Assembly: GCA_964346815.1 (NCBI GenBank)
Contig: CAYFWF010000031.1
Location: 26,954-90,953 of the forward strand
Source: CAYFWF01 sp964346815
GTDB taxonomy: Bacteria > Acidobacteriota > Aminicenantia > Aminicenantales > Aminicenantaceae
Reading direction: 5' to 3'
DNA: 64,000 nt
The translations under genes were made by a program, and so were the position numbers. Positions 38,791-46,491 of this stretch are shown one piece after another. Below the pieces are notes generated by a model, which searched no databases, had not been told where the DNA came from, and was given only the letters and a program-made list of their open reading frames with translations. Position 1 is the first letter of the stretch; each line of letters opens with the position of its first letter.

Positions 38791-40554
38791 ATGCAGACAG
38801 CAACAAAAGGACTTCTGATAGCAACTATAGTAACTAGTTTAGTACTTCAGGGTTGTCAGAAGCAGGAACAAAGTGATCGTCCCCCTACTCAACCCAGGAA
38901 TAGGCTGGAATTTACTGAGATTATGGGGTCTGAATTTCAAGGCACCGCACCTCTCGACAACCGCTTCTTCATGCCGATGGGAAAATGGGAAGAAGCCAGA
39001 CAGAAGTTTGAAGGCACCTTGGTTGTCCCTGAGTTCATCATGCAAACCACCTATGAGGAGACAGATTCTGCAAATCCATGGGACTACTTCCCTGGTTTTA
39101 CCCTGGACTTTTTCACACATGGAAAGTACCTCGTACCGGTATCGAGAGGAACCATACATAAATTCAGCAACCGAAGCTACTGGTGTATCATCATTTCCCC
39201 GGGAACTGTCTGGTTCGAACCTGATGACAGCGGTATGTCGCGTGCGTCATTCCCATTTACCTTGATAAACGAAAGCTTCAACGTAGCCCACAATGGCGTG
39301 GCCACATTCGTCTATGATGAAACACAGGTGTCATCTCTATTCTTTCAGGCAACACAGGAGACGGATCCGATATCCCCAGGCGACTTCTGGGGTGTCACAA
39401 CCATGGAGTACAAACCGCATTCAATCGAGAATAAAAAGCTCCTTACTGCCCAATTTACCGAAGAAGAACGGAACCAGATTGCTATACTTCCTTTTTCAGC
39501 CCTGGGCAAAAATGTGGATACAGCGCTGCTGGAAACATTCAATGGCGGGATCGAAAACGAGGAGATCAGTGCAACAGGTCTGATCTGGAACGACACGTTG
39601 TACCTTCAACCGTGTACGACCCGTCACGGCGATTATCCTTACCCCCGTTATATGCGCCATGGAGCATACTCGTTGACCAAAGCCATGGGTGCATTGACCG
39701 CTCTCCTGCGGCTGGCCGAGAATTATGGCGAGGACGTTTTCGATCTCAAGGTCGCGGATTATGTCACGATCGAGGCGGCTCACGACGGTTGGAAATCCGT
39801 CACTTTCGCCGATGCGTTGAACATGGGCACAGGCGTCGGCGATCATGTGCCAGAGCGGGTAGAGCCCAATGTCATGCAAGGCGATGAAGAACAGCCCAAG
39901 TTTTTCAGTTTTATGCGAGCGAGGAGCAGGCAGGAAAAAATGGATATCGCCTTTTCTTATGGTGATTATCCATGGGGGCCGGGGGAGGTCGCTCGCTATA
40001 ACTCAATCAATACGTTCATTCTATCGGCGGCCATGGACGCGTTCCTGAAGAGCAAAGAGGGTCCGGATGCCGACATCTGGGAGATGGTGCAAACAGAGGT
40101 CTTCAGCCCGATAGGCATTTTCCATGCGCCCATCATGCGGACCATCGAACCGGATGGGAGCAAGGGTTTGCCCATATTCGGATACGGTTTGTATCCCAAC
40201 GTCGACGATGTGGCAAAGCTATCGATCCTGCTGCAAAACGGCGGCTGGCATCAGGGGCAACAGCTTCTCCATTCCGGACAACTGGCCGAAGCCCTGTATC
40301 GTACCGATATTATTGGATTACCCACGGGGGAGATGAGTGAATACGGAGAAATCACCTATCACCTGTCTTTCAATGGCCTGCCCTATCGCTTTAAAGACGG
40401 CCGGATCCGCTGGATTTCTGTCAGTACGGGTTTTGGGGGCAATCACTGGGTCCTTCTTCCGAACGGTGTCACGACTTTTAGGTTTTGCGACGCTAACAAA
40501 TATGGCGTTGGTTCTATGGTTGATGTTGCAGAGGCTGTAAGTCCTTTCCAATAA
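38791..40554 (+). CDS. Serine beta-lactamase-like lipoprotein (penicillin-binding/esterase fold)
   Basis: The 587-residue protein starts at 38791 with AGGAGG 9 bp upstream. Its signal peptide ends in LVLQGC, a good lipobox, so it is a lipoprotein. Residues about 290-580 fit the class C beta-lactamase/esterase fold: SLTK (SxxK nucleophile) within GAYSLTKAMGALTALLRLAE, YNS (YxN) in ARYNSINTFILSAAMDAF, and GFGGNHW near the C-terminus where the K/H-T-G motif would be. The first 270 residues are an added domain I do not recognise. Likely a periplasmic hydrolase of unknown substrate. Carried in cassette 2, 88 bp before repeat B. Confidence 0.7.
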   Translation: MQTATKGLLIATIVTSLVLQGCQKQEQSDRPPTQPRNRLEFTEIMGSEFQGTAPLDNRFFMPMGKWEEARQKFEGTLVVPEFIMQTTYEETDSANPWDYFPGFTLDFFTHGKYLVPVSRGTIHKFSNRSYWCIIISPGTVWFEPDDSGMSRASFPFTLINESFNVAHNGVATFVYDETQVSSLFFQATQETDPISPGDFWGVTTMEYKPHSIENKKLLTAQFTEEERNQIAILPFSALGKNVDTALLETFNGGIENEEISATGLIWNDTLYLQPCTTRHGDYPYPRYMRHGAYSLTKAMGALTALLRLAENYGEDVFDLKVADYVTIEAAHDGWKSVTFADALNMGTGVGDHVPERVEPNVMQGDEEQPKFFSFMRARSRQEKMDIAFSYGDYPWGPGEVARYNSINTFILSAAMDAFLKSKEGPDADIWEMVQTEVFSPIGIFHAPIMRTIEPDGSKGLPIFGYGLYPNVDDVAKLSILLQNGGWHQGQQLLHSGQLAEALYRTDIIGLPTGEMSEYGEITYHLSFNGLPYRFKDGRIRWISVSTGFGGNHWVLLPNGVTTFRFCDANKYGVGSMVDVAEAVSPFQ

Positions 40555-40642
40555 TTAGGTATTTTCGAATGATCCGGATATCTCGGATCTTGTCAATGTA
40601 CAATGCAAAGATCCTCTGTGTATACAGAAAGAAGATCTTCAG

Positions 40643-40816
40643 ACAGGCTTGTGCCCATTTTGTGTCCATTTCAGGGCAAAAAATACGAAAAAATCGCAAA
40701 ACAAACGAAACAATACAAAAAGATAAAATTTCGTGTTTTCTATCACTTGGCGCGCAATTGCTTGATATTGAACAAGTTAGAAAAACAAGGGGCTAAGAAT
40801 CCCTGCTTCCCAGCCA
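40643..40816 (+). repeat. 174-bp cassette-end repeat, copy B
   Basis: Same length, limits and orientation as copies A and C. ACGAAA iterons lie at 40685 and 40705, and a variant ACAAAA at 40715, keeping the 20- and 10-bp spacing. It ends in CCCTGCTTCCCAGCCA. Confidence 0.85.
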
Positions 40817-41037
40817 CTCCTATAATTTATTTAATATCAGTAATTTAAAAAGATATTGATTTACGCAACTAAATTTCTCTTTTGACTGAATAGATCGTTC
40901 ATCTTTTATATCGCGTAATCCGTCCTATCTTCATTCCAAAGTGTAAACTGGAAGGCATTTTCAGCCTTCTTGAAACGATTTTATTGAAATGAAAAATAAA
41001 TAACCTGAATAATTCATGAATAATACAGGATAAATCC

Positions 41038-42198
41038 TCAGGGCAATGGATGAAGATCTGTGAGCAAATTCAATATGGATATCGCTCGGACTTTTTTATG
41101 CATGCGAAAGCTTTCCTCTCCGGCATGAATAATATCCAAACACTGAAGACCTAAATCTTGAAGGGCCATCCGCATGGAGGGAGTGATCTTCGGTGAACTT
41201 GTTCGCTTGATCTCAAAGCCCAAACGCTTTCGTCCTCTTACAATGAGCAGATCAAGTTCAGCTCCACTATGTGTGGCCCAAAAAAAACACTCTTCTTTTG
41301 AGGCCTCCAATCGACTGATAACTTGTTCTAATACAAAACCTTCCCACGATGCCCCAATTTTTGGATGTCCTTCCAAATCTTTTTGGGACTTTAAATTGAG
41401 AAGAGTATGAAGGATGCCGCTGTCTTTCAAATAAACTTTAGGTGCCTTGACTTGCCTTTTTTTTATGTTTTCATACCACGGTGGAAACTGGCGGACCACA
41501 AGTGCTGAAGATAAAAGGTCGAGATAATTCCGGACCGTCGTGTCAGCAACGCCAAAAGACCGCGCAAACTCCGAAGCGTTCCATGTTTGACCATGGTAAT
41601 GAGCCAGCATTGTCCAGAAGCGATGCAGAGTAGTTGATCGAATAGTGATTCCCAATTGAGGCAAATCCCTTTCCAGAAAAGTACGTATGAATCCTCTCCT
41701 CCAGTTAAAACTATCATCATGAGAACGGGCCAAATAGGACCTTGGAAATCCTCCTCTGAGCCAGAGCCTCTTGTGATTGGAAATTCCGATTTCATCCAAT
41801 GAAAATCCGCTCAATTCATGATAAAAAATACGCCCTGCGAGAGACTCAGCACTTTGACGAAGCAGTTCTGGTGAGGCACTCCCAAGGATTAGGAATCTCG
41901 CAGGTCGTCGAGGACGGTCGGATAAAACCCGGAGAACAGGAAAAAGATCCGGATAACGTTGAATTTCATCTATGACGACGAGCCCCTTAAGTTCTTTCAG
42001 CACAAGCATAGGATCGGAGAGTCGGGAAAAATCCTCCGGATTTTCCAGATCATAATATGTATATGATCCTTTTTTCTTACTGAAAATCATACGCGCCAGA
42101 GTCGTCTTCCCCACCTGACGGGCTCCCACTATGCCTACAATGGGGTGTGTCCGGAGCAATTCATGTATGATCTGAAGCTCTTTTTCCCGCCTTATCAT
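41038..42198 (-). CDS. DUF4143-type AAA ATPase
   Basis: The 386-residue protein has an N-terminal P-loop domain with Walker A GARQVGKTTLARM, Walker B GLVVIDEIQRYPDLF and sensor-like FLILGSASPELL, followed by the DUF4143 region with a winged-helix part (FARSFGVADTTVRNYLDLLS) and a PD-(D/E)xK-like C-terminal fold (FFWATHSGAELDLLIVRGRKRLGFEIK). These ATPases are common on islands and in integron cassettes; their function is unknown. The frame is open to 42255, but a sigma-70 promoter at 42233-42205 lies inside that extension, so I start at 42198, where the family normally begins (IRREKE). The transcript would be leaderless. Confidence 0.88.
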   Translation of the reverse strand: MIRREKELQIIHELLRTHPIVGIVGARQVGKTTLARMIFSKKKGSYTYYDLENPEDFSRLSDPMLVLKELKGLVVIDEIQRYPDLFPVLRVLSDRPRRPARFLILGSASPELLRQSAESLAGRIFYHELSGFSLDEIGISNHKRLWLRGGFPRSYLARSHDDSFNWRRGFIRTFLERDLPQLGITIRSTTLHRFWTMLAHYHGQTWNASEFARSFGVADTTVRNYLDLLSSALVVRQFPPWYENIKKRQVKAPKVYLKDSGILHTLLNLKSQKDLEGHPKIGASWEGFVLEQVISRLEASKEECFFWATHSGAELDLLIVRGRKRLGFEIKRTSSPKITPSMRMALQDLGLQCLDIIHAGEESFRMHKKVRAISILNLLTDLHPLP

Positions 42199-42204
42199 AA
42201 AAAA

Positions 42205-42233
42205 AATATAACTTGAAAATTCGGTGATGTCAA
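42205..42233 (-). promoter_or_regulatory. Sigma-70 promoter giving a leaderless ATPase mRNA
   Basis: On the minus strand TTGACA (42233-42228), a 17-bp spacer and TATATT (42210-42205) end only 6 bp before the ATG at 42198. Transcription would begin at or next to the start codon. Confidence 0.55.
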
Positions 42234-42305
42234 CAGAATTTTCAATGTTAATCAAAAAGCTCTTTGCAGTAAAATGATTTGCGGGAAGTGGACTTTAAGC
42301 CAGCA

Positions 42306-42628
42306 CTGTTCGGTTTTGCATCATTCATAACTGAACGGGGGATCAAAGAAATCAGAATCAGAAAAGTATTCGGAGCTTTTGAATCGAATATGCTCAAACT
42401 TCTTTAAAACAGATTTCTTAAATGGATTATACTTTCAAATATAATCGCTTGGCCAATCGCTTATTATGCCTTGCACAAATGGCTTCAAAATTTTGCCGAC
42501 CGGAATATGCACTTCTGGCCGTTTATGTTATCTGCTGCACTTGTTCTGATCCTGGCTCTTTTACGATAAGCTTTCAGACTATCAAAGCGGCTATCACCAA
42601 TTCCATTGACTCTCTCCGGCACGAATAA
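42306..42628 (+). pseudogene. C-terminal relic of an FtsX-type permease
   Basis: The segment reads LFGFASFITERGIKEIRIRK, VFGAFESNMLKLL, a TAA, then RFLKWIILSNIIAWPIAYYA, LHKWLQNFADRN and a stop, then in another frame SFQTIKAAITNSIDSLRHE. These match the last 110 residues of the intact permeases (for example EQRTKEIGIRKVLGA and SLRYE). One internal stop and one frameshift show decay. It ends 70 bp before repeat C, nearly the same layout as the intact permease and repeat A. Confidence 0.85.
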
Positions 42629-42698
42629 AATTACTCCAAGACTTAATTTATCCTATTTGTAAATTGGCTCTTTTCATCGCCTCTGTGAAGGGCCTAAG

Positions 42699-42872
42699 AC
42701 AGGCTTGTGTCCATTATGTGACCATCCGAGAGCAAAAAATACGAAAAAATATCAAAACAAACGAAAGAATACGAAAAGATAAAATTTAGTGTTTTCAATC
42801 ACTTAGCGCGTAATTGCTTGATATGAAACAAGTTAGAAAAACCAAGGGGTAAGAATCCCTGCTTCCCAGCCA
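42699..42872 (+). repeat. 174-bp cassette-end repeat, copy C
   Basis: Same length and orientation as A and B. ACGAAA iterons at 42741, 42761 and 42771 show the 20- and 10-bp spacing. It ends in CCCTGCTTCCCAGCCA at 42872. Confidence 0.85.
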
Positions 42873-43162
42873 CTCTCCTAAATCATTTATTATCTATTAC
42901 TTACACGATAATTAATACGTTTGTGACCAAATCTCTACATAAAACTGAAAATCCTCAGAAGAAATCAGCCACTGGTTGTCAAAAAACACCTCCCATCGTC
43001 AACATATGATGACATCCTTTTCTGCCGCCTCCTCATGATGTCCAGCAGGAGCTCCTGATGGCAGCCTATGAGATGCAGAAGTCGTTGACCTTGATGATTT
43101 GGATATGGTAATCTTGTTTCAGTATGAACGCGGGTGGATATTGAGGAAAATCTTATTTTACA
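42873..43162. other. Spacer at the left of cassette 4
   Basis: This 290-bp stretch lies between repeat C and the MNT gene. I see no gene in it and only a weak GAGGAAAA ribosome binding site at its right end. Confidence 0.4.
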
Positions 43163-43465
43163 ATGAGTTTAAAAATAGACCTATCTGAAGATAAAATCAA
43201 AGAATTCTGCCAACGCAATCGAATTCGCAGGCTCTCTTTATTTGGTTCTGTTCTTCGTGAAGATTTCGGGCCGGAAAGCGATATCGATGTGCTTGTAGAG
43301 TTCGAATCCGGAACTAGTGTGGGATTAATTACCCTAGCCGGTATGGAAATTGAGCTAGGTCAAATGCTTGGATACAAAGTAGAGATTCACACTGTAAAGG
43401 GATTAAATCCCCATTTCCGGGATGAAGTTCTGGACCAAGCTGAGGTTCAGTATGAGCAAGTATGA
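43163..43465 (+). CDS. MNT-domain nucleotidyltransferase antitoxin (MntA-like)
   Basis: The 100-residue protein is a minimal nucleotidyltransferase with the signature GSVLREDFGPESDIDVLVEF (GSxxR...SDIDxxV, metal-binding aspartates). In the well-studied HepT/MntA pairs the MNT protein neutralises the HEPN toxin by adding AMP to a tyrosine next to its active site. The stop overlaps the start of the HEPN gene by 14 bp, as is usual for these pairs. It is carried in cassette 4. Confidence 0.9.
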   Translation: MSLKIDLSEDKIKEFCQRNRIRRLSLFGSVLREDFGPESDIDVLVEFESGTSVGLITLAGMEIELGQMLGYKVEIHTVKGLNPHFRDEVLDQAEVQYEQV

Positions 43466-43790
43466 TGAGCAGATTTGTCTAAGGGATATGCTCGATCATG
43501 CCGGCGAAGCTGTTGAATTGCTTGGTGATTCTAGCAAAGAAGATTTGGGTAACAATAGAATGATGCAACTGGCACTAACCAGATTGTTGGAAATTATCGG
43601 CGAGGCTGCCAATCGGGTATCGATAAACACAAAACAAAAAAATGCAGATATTCCCTGGAGTCAAATCATTGGAATGAGAAACCGGCTTATTCATGGATAT
43701 GATATAATCGATTATGATTTACTTTGGGATACGATTAATTTCGATTTGCCGCCTTTAATTCAATCCCTTGAAAAGATCACAAAGGATTAG
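43452..43790 (+). CDS. HEPN-domain RNase toxin (HepT-like, DUF86)
   Basis: The 112-residue helical protein carries the R-x4-H-x-Y motif RNRLIHGY near residue 80; Arg and His are the RNase residues and the Tyr is the known AMP-acceptor in HepT. The start at 43452 was chosen because the upstream codons of the open frame overlap the antitoxin in another frame and the family begins at this Met. It forms a bicistronic toxin-antitoxin module with the MNT gene. Such modules stabilise islands or act in defence. Confidence 0.9.
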   Translation: MSKYDEQICLRDMLDHAGEAVELLGDSSKEDLGNNRMMQLALTRLLEIIGEAANRVSINTKQKNADIPWSQIIGMRNRLIHGYDIIDYDLLWDTINFDLPPLIQSLEKITKD

Positions 43791-43803
43791 TTTTTATCAG
43801 GAG

Positions 43804-43819
43804 TCCCTGCTTCCCAGCC
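43804..43819 (+). repeat. Isolated copy of the tRNA-Gln 3' tail (copy D)
   Basis: TCCCTGCTTCCCAGCC matches the tRNA-Gln end (33347-33361 region) in the same orientation. The 157 bp that precede the tail in copies A-C are absent here. It lies 14 bp after the HEPN stop and is taken as the outer (oldest) edge of the array. Confidence 0.7.
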
Positions 43820-44094
43820 GCAATCTCCATCGGTTCGTGGGATCGGCCGTGGCTCTGAAAGAATGTGTCATGCTGATGGTTCCGATGAGGTTCGGATGTT
43901 CGAGTTTTCATGGGGCGGTCGAGCCGTGGGGACATTGAGATGGCTGCTCAAACTGTGATAGTTTCAATCCGGCGGATCATCCGCATGTTAACCCCGATGG
44001 TCAGGAAGTTCGATGGGTTTCGTTTCATCGGCGATGCTGGACGGACTTCCGTGATTGCATTGGTGAATATATCTCAAGGAGGAACTGGACAGAG
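43820..44094. other. Intergenic stretch outside the array
   Basis: No gene is seen in these 275 bp. An AAGGAGG site at the right end belongs to the C69 dipeptidase. Confidence 0.4.
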
Positions 44095-45591
44095 ATGCGA
44101 ATAAGAATCATTTCCCTCATTTTATTCATAGCATTCAACGGTTTGGCTTTTTCTGGCAAGACTATCGAATCAAAACACTGCACGGGCGTCTACGTAGGTA
44201 AAAACCTCACCGCAGACGGCAGCGTCCTGCTCGGTCAACTCGGAGACGAGAGTTCCAGCCACTGGATCGAGGTAATCCCTCATCGGTCCTGGGAGGCAGG
44301 CGCTGTTCTTTCCATAGGTGTCACCGCCGAAGCCAGCTATCCGGGGGTTATGACAGAGATCCCACAACTCGCTGAGACCAATAAATACCTTACGGTGCGC
44401 TACTCCGAATACGAAGGATTCCCTGCTCCCTTGGAGAATGGGGGTCTGAATGAATTCGGTGTGAGCGTGGTGGATGTGTGGTCTCCTTCCCGAAGTGAAC
44501 TCCGAGCGATGACGCCGAAGCCACAGAAAGGGCTCAGCTACAGCGATGAAGCCCGTGTGATGATGGAGCGCGCCAGGACTGCCCGGGAAGCTGTAGAGAT
44601 TACAGGCCGGCTGATCGATCAATATGGTCACGCAACCTTTGGAGGCAATGTCCATCTGGTCGCCGATGCCGAGGAAGGATGGATTATCGAGGAGTTCGCG
44701 GGCGGCCAGGGCCTGTGGGCCGCCAAACGTCTGGGTCCCGACGACCTCCTCGTCATTCGTCCAGGTCATATCGGAGAATTCCCGCTCAACTACCAGGACG
44801 ATCCGGATTACATGGGCTCGGACAACCTGATCTCATTTGCTCTGGAGCAGGGATGTTATGACCCGGAATCAGGACGACCTTTCAACATTTCTGAGACATA
44901 CGAAAGTGATTTTGACGAGATGAAAGCCGGCCATCAGCGGCGTGTAAGCGCAGTCATTCAGGCAGAACAGACGCTCCGGGCTAAGGCACCGAACATCACT
45001 CTCCGAGACGTTATGGAAATTCTCAGGAATCAGCAATTTCTGAACCGAGCAACAAAATATGGACAGGTCGCTCAGCTCAGGAGCGGCATGCCGAATGAGC
45101 TGTCAGCACTGTGGATTGCCATCGGTCCTCCAGGAGCGAGTGTGTATATCCCTTACTATCTAGGCATATCCAGTGTCCCCCTGGAATACGGGGAACACCG
45201 CTATCTCACGAAAGGCGAAGCGTTGAAAATGGAACTGGCTAAAGAACGCCAGGGCCAAGAAACGACGGCCTATGCCTACCGGTTATTCGACAGACTCTTC
45301 ATGTTATCCGATGAGCAATATGATGAATATCACCCAGAGGTCATCGCTGCGTTTCGCGCCTTTGAGGACCAGCTCATTTCAAGGCAGGAAGATATCGAAT
45401 CCATCGCTTTACAGCTTCTTCAGGCAGGAAAGTCCGATCTGGCCTGGCGATTCCTGACTTACTACTGTCAGACCGAAGCCCTCAAAGCATTGCGCTTGGC
45501 ACGCACATTGGCCGACAGCATCGAAATGAGAACACGGCTTCGCTTCGGAATCCGATCGCTTCCTTCGATTCGAGAAGAGCCTCCGGAGTAA
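44095..45591 (+). CDS. C69-family (U34) dipeptidase, exported
   Basis: The 498-residue protein has a signal peptide (MRIRIISLILFIAFNGLAFS). The family's Ntn-hydrolase start is in HCTGVYVGKNLTADGSVLLG: the Cys becomes the N-terminal nucleophile after processing. Later family landmarks are GFPAPLENGGLNEFGV, GNVHLVADAEEGWIIEEF and the C-terminal helical part. PepD-type enzymes hydrolyse dipeptides; the signal peptide suggests the periplasm. An AAGGAGG site lies upstream of the ATG. It stands before the amine-demethylation cluster but separated by 198 bp, so a link is not certain. Confidence 0.88.
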   Translation: MRIRIISLILFIAFNGLAFSGKTIESKHCTGVYVGKNLTADGSVLLGQLGDESSSHWIEVIPHRSWEAGAVLSIGVTAEASYPGVMTEIPQLAETNKYLTVRYSEYEGFPAPLENGGLNEFGVSVVDVWSPSRSELRAMTPKPQKGLSYSDEARVMMERARTAREAVEITGRLIDQYGHATFGGNVHLVADAEEGWIIEEFAGGQGLWAAKRLGPDDLLVIRPGHIGEFPLNYQDDPDYMGSDNLISFALEQGCYDPESGRPFNISETYESDFDEMKAGHQRRVSAVIQAEQTLRAKAPNITLRDVMEILRNQQFLNRATKYGQVAQLRSGMPNELSALWIAIGPPGASVYIPYYLGISSVPLEYGEHRYLTKGEALKMELAKERQGQETTAYAYRLFDRLFMLSDEQYDEYHPEVIAAFRAFEDQLISRQEDIESIALQLLQAGKSDLAWRFLTYYCQTEALKALRLARTLADSIEMRTRLRFGIRSLPSIREEPPE

Positions 45592-45789
45592 ACCGGGGCG
45601 GTCAGCTGCTGTATGATCGTAAGGACAAGATCCGGGTATGTGCATCGGTAAATGAACACCCGTTCTGGGAATCAAAAGCACAAACGCCTTCAGGAATGAG
45701 TTTTCTTTTACAAAAGACTGATAAAAAAGTACAATACTCGAATAATTAGATGTTTAGCCGAAACGAGATTGAACAAAAAGGAGCAAGAT

Positions 45790-46431
45790 ATGGACACTCT
45801 GGAAGAAATTATTTCCGCCATTGAAAAGGGTGACTCTGAGTCAGTTCATGAGTTATCAGAAAAAGCGCTCGCGGAGGACATACCAGCAGCGGACATTTTG
45901 AATAAGGCTTTTATAGAGGGGATGAATAGGGTTGGCGAAAAGTTCAAAAATTGTGAAATTTTCATTCCAGAAGTACTGATTTCGGCCAAAGCTATGAAGG
46001 CGGGAATGGATATTATAAAACCAGTATTGGCTGAGGGAGATGTCAAATCTCGCGGGAAAATAATCATTGGAACCGTAAAAGGGGATTTGCATGATATTGG
46101 CAAAAATATCGTCGGCATGCTGTTGGAAGGCGCAGGTTTTGAGGTAATCAATCTGGGAACAGATGTTTCCAAGGAAGAATTTGTCGAGTCCGCCGAGAAA
46201 GAAAAGGCCGATATCATAGGCCTCTCTGCCCTCTTAACCACGACCATGTTGTACATGAGAGAGGTTGTCGATAGTGTCAAAAAGGGCGGTCTTGATCGAA
46301 ACGTTAAGGTGATAATCGGGGGAGCTCCCATATCACAATCCTATGCGGATGAAATCAAGGCCGACGGTTATGCTTCGGATGCCACCTCTGCGGTGGACCT
46401 TGTGAAAAATCTTCTCAAAATCGACCACTGA
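45790..46431 (+). CDS. Corrinoid protein (MttC/MtbC-like) of a methyltransferase system
   Basis: The 213-residue protein has an N-terminal helical cap (about 1-85, LNKAFIEGMNRVGEKFKNCE) and a C-terminal B12-binding Rossmann fold with GDLHDIGKNIV (DxHxxG, the His being the lower axial cobalt ligand), GADV-like NLGTDV, SALLTTTM and GGAPIS. It accepts a methyl group from an MttB-type enzyme and passes it on. The start at 45790 is fixed by AAGGAG 7 bp upstream; a TTG at 45769 is open but lacks a site. It leads the methylamine-type cluster at 45.8-53.6 kb. Confidence 0.95.
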   Translation: MDTLEEIISAIEKGDSESVHELSEKALAEDIPAADILNKAFIEGMNRVGEKFKNCEIFIPEVLISAKAMKAGMDIIKPVLAEGDVKSRGKIIIGTVKGDLHDIGKNIVGMLLEGAGFEVINLGTDVSKEEFVESAEKEKADIIGLSALLTTTMLYMREVVDSVKKGGLDRNVKVIIGGAPISQSYADEIKADGYASDATSAVDLVKNLLKIDH

Positions 46432-46491
46432 GGTCGGTGGAATTGGATTCAGCGAATCCAAAATCCCATTTGGCAAAAAAAGAGCAGGAGC

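Larger units (their letters stand above)
33363..43819 (+). mobile_element. tRNA-Gln-anchored cassette array (stacked integrative elements)
   Basis: The tRNA-Gln 3' end recurs at 36258-36273, 40801-40816, 42857-42872 and 43804-43819, always in the tRNA orientation. This divides about 10.5 kb into four units of roughly 2.9, 4.5, 2.1 and 0.9 kb. The first three end in a 174-bp repeat whose last bases are the tRNA tail including CCA. Contents are an FtsX permease; relics plus two lipoprotein genes; a DUF4143-type ATPase and permease relic; an MNT/HEPN pair. Relics and toxin-antitoxin genes are typical of islands. No tyrosine recombinase or other integrase gene is present in the window, so the mobilising enzyme would act in trans or has been lost. 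The known parallel is site-specific integration at tRNA 3' ends; serial stacking is inference. Confidence 0.75.

Noticed and set aside
36100..42872. Repeats as a CRISPR array or classical integron attC sites
   Set aside because: Spacing is 2-4.5 kb, repeats are 174 bp and not hairpin-dominated, no Cas or IntI gene is present, and each repeat ends in the tRNA tail.
43820..44094. Possible gene debris right of the array
   Set aside because: Fragments of open frame exist, but none matches a family well enough to name.
45592..45789. Cobalamin riboswitch before the corrinoid gene
   Set aside because: No B12-box-like sequence or suitable stem set could be found in this 198-bp gap.
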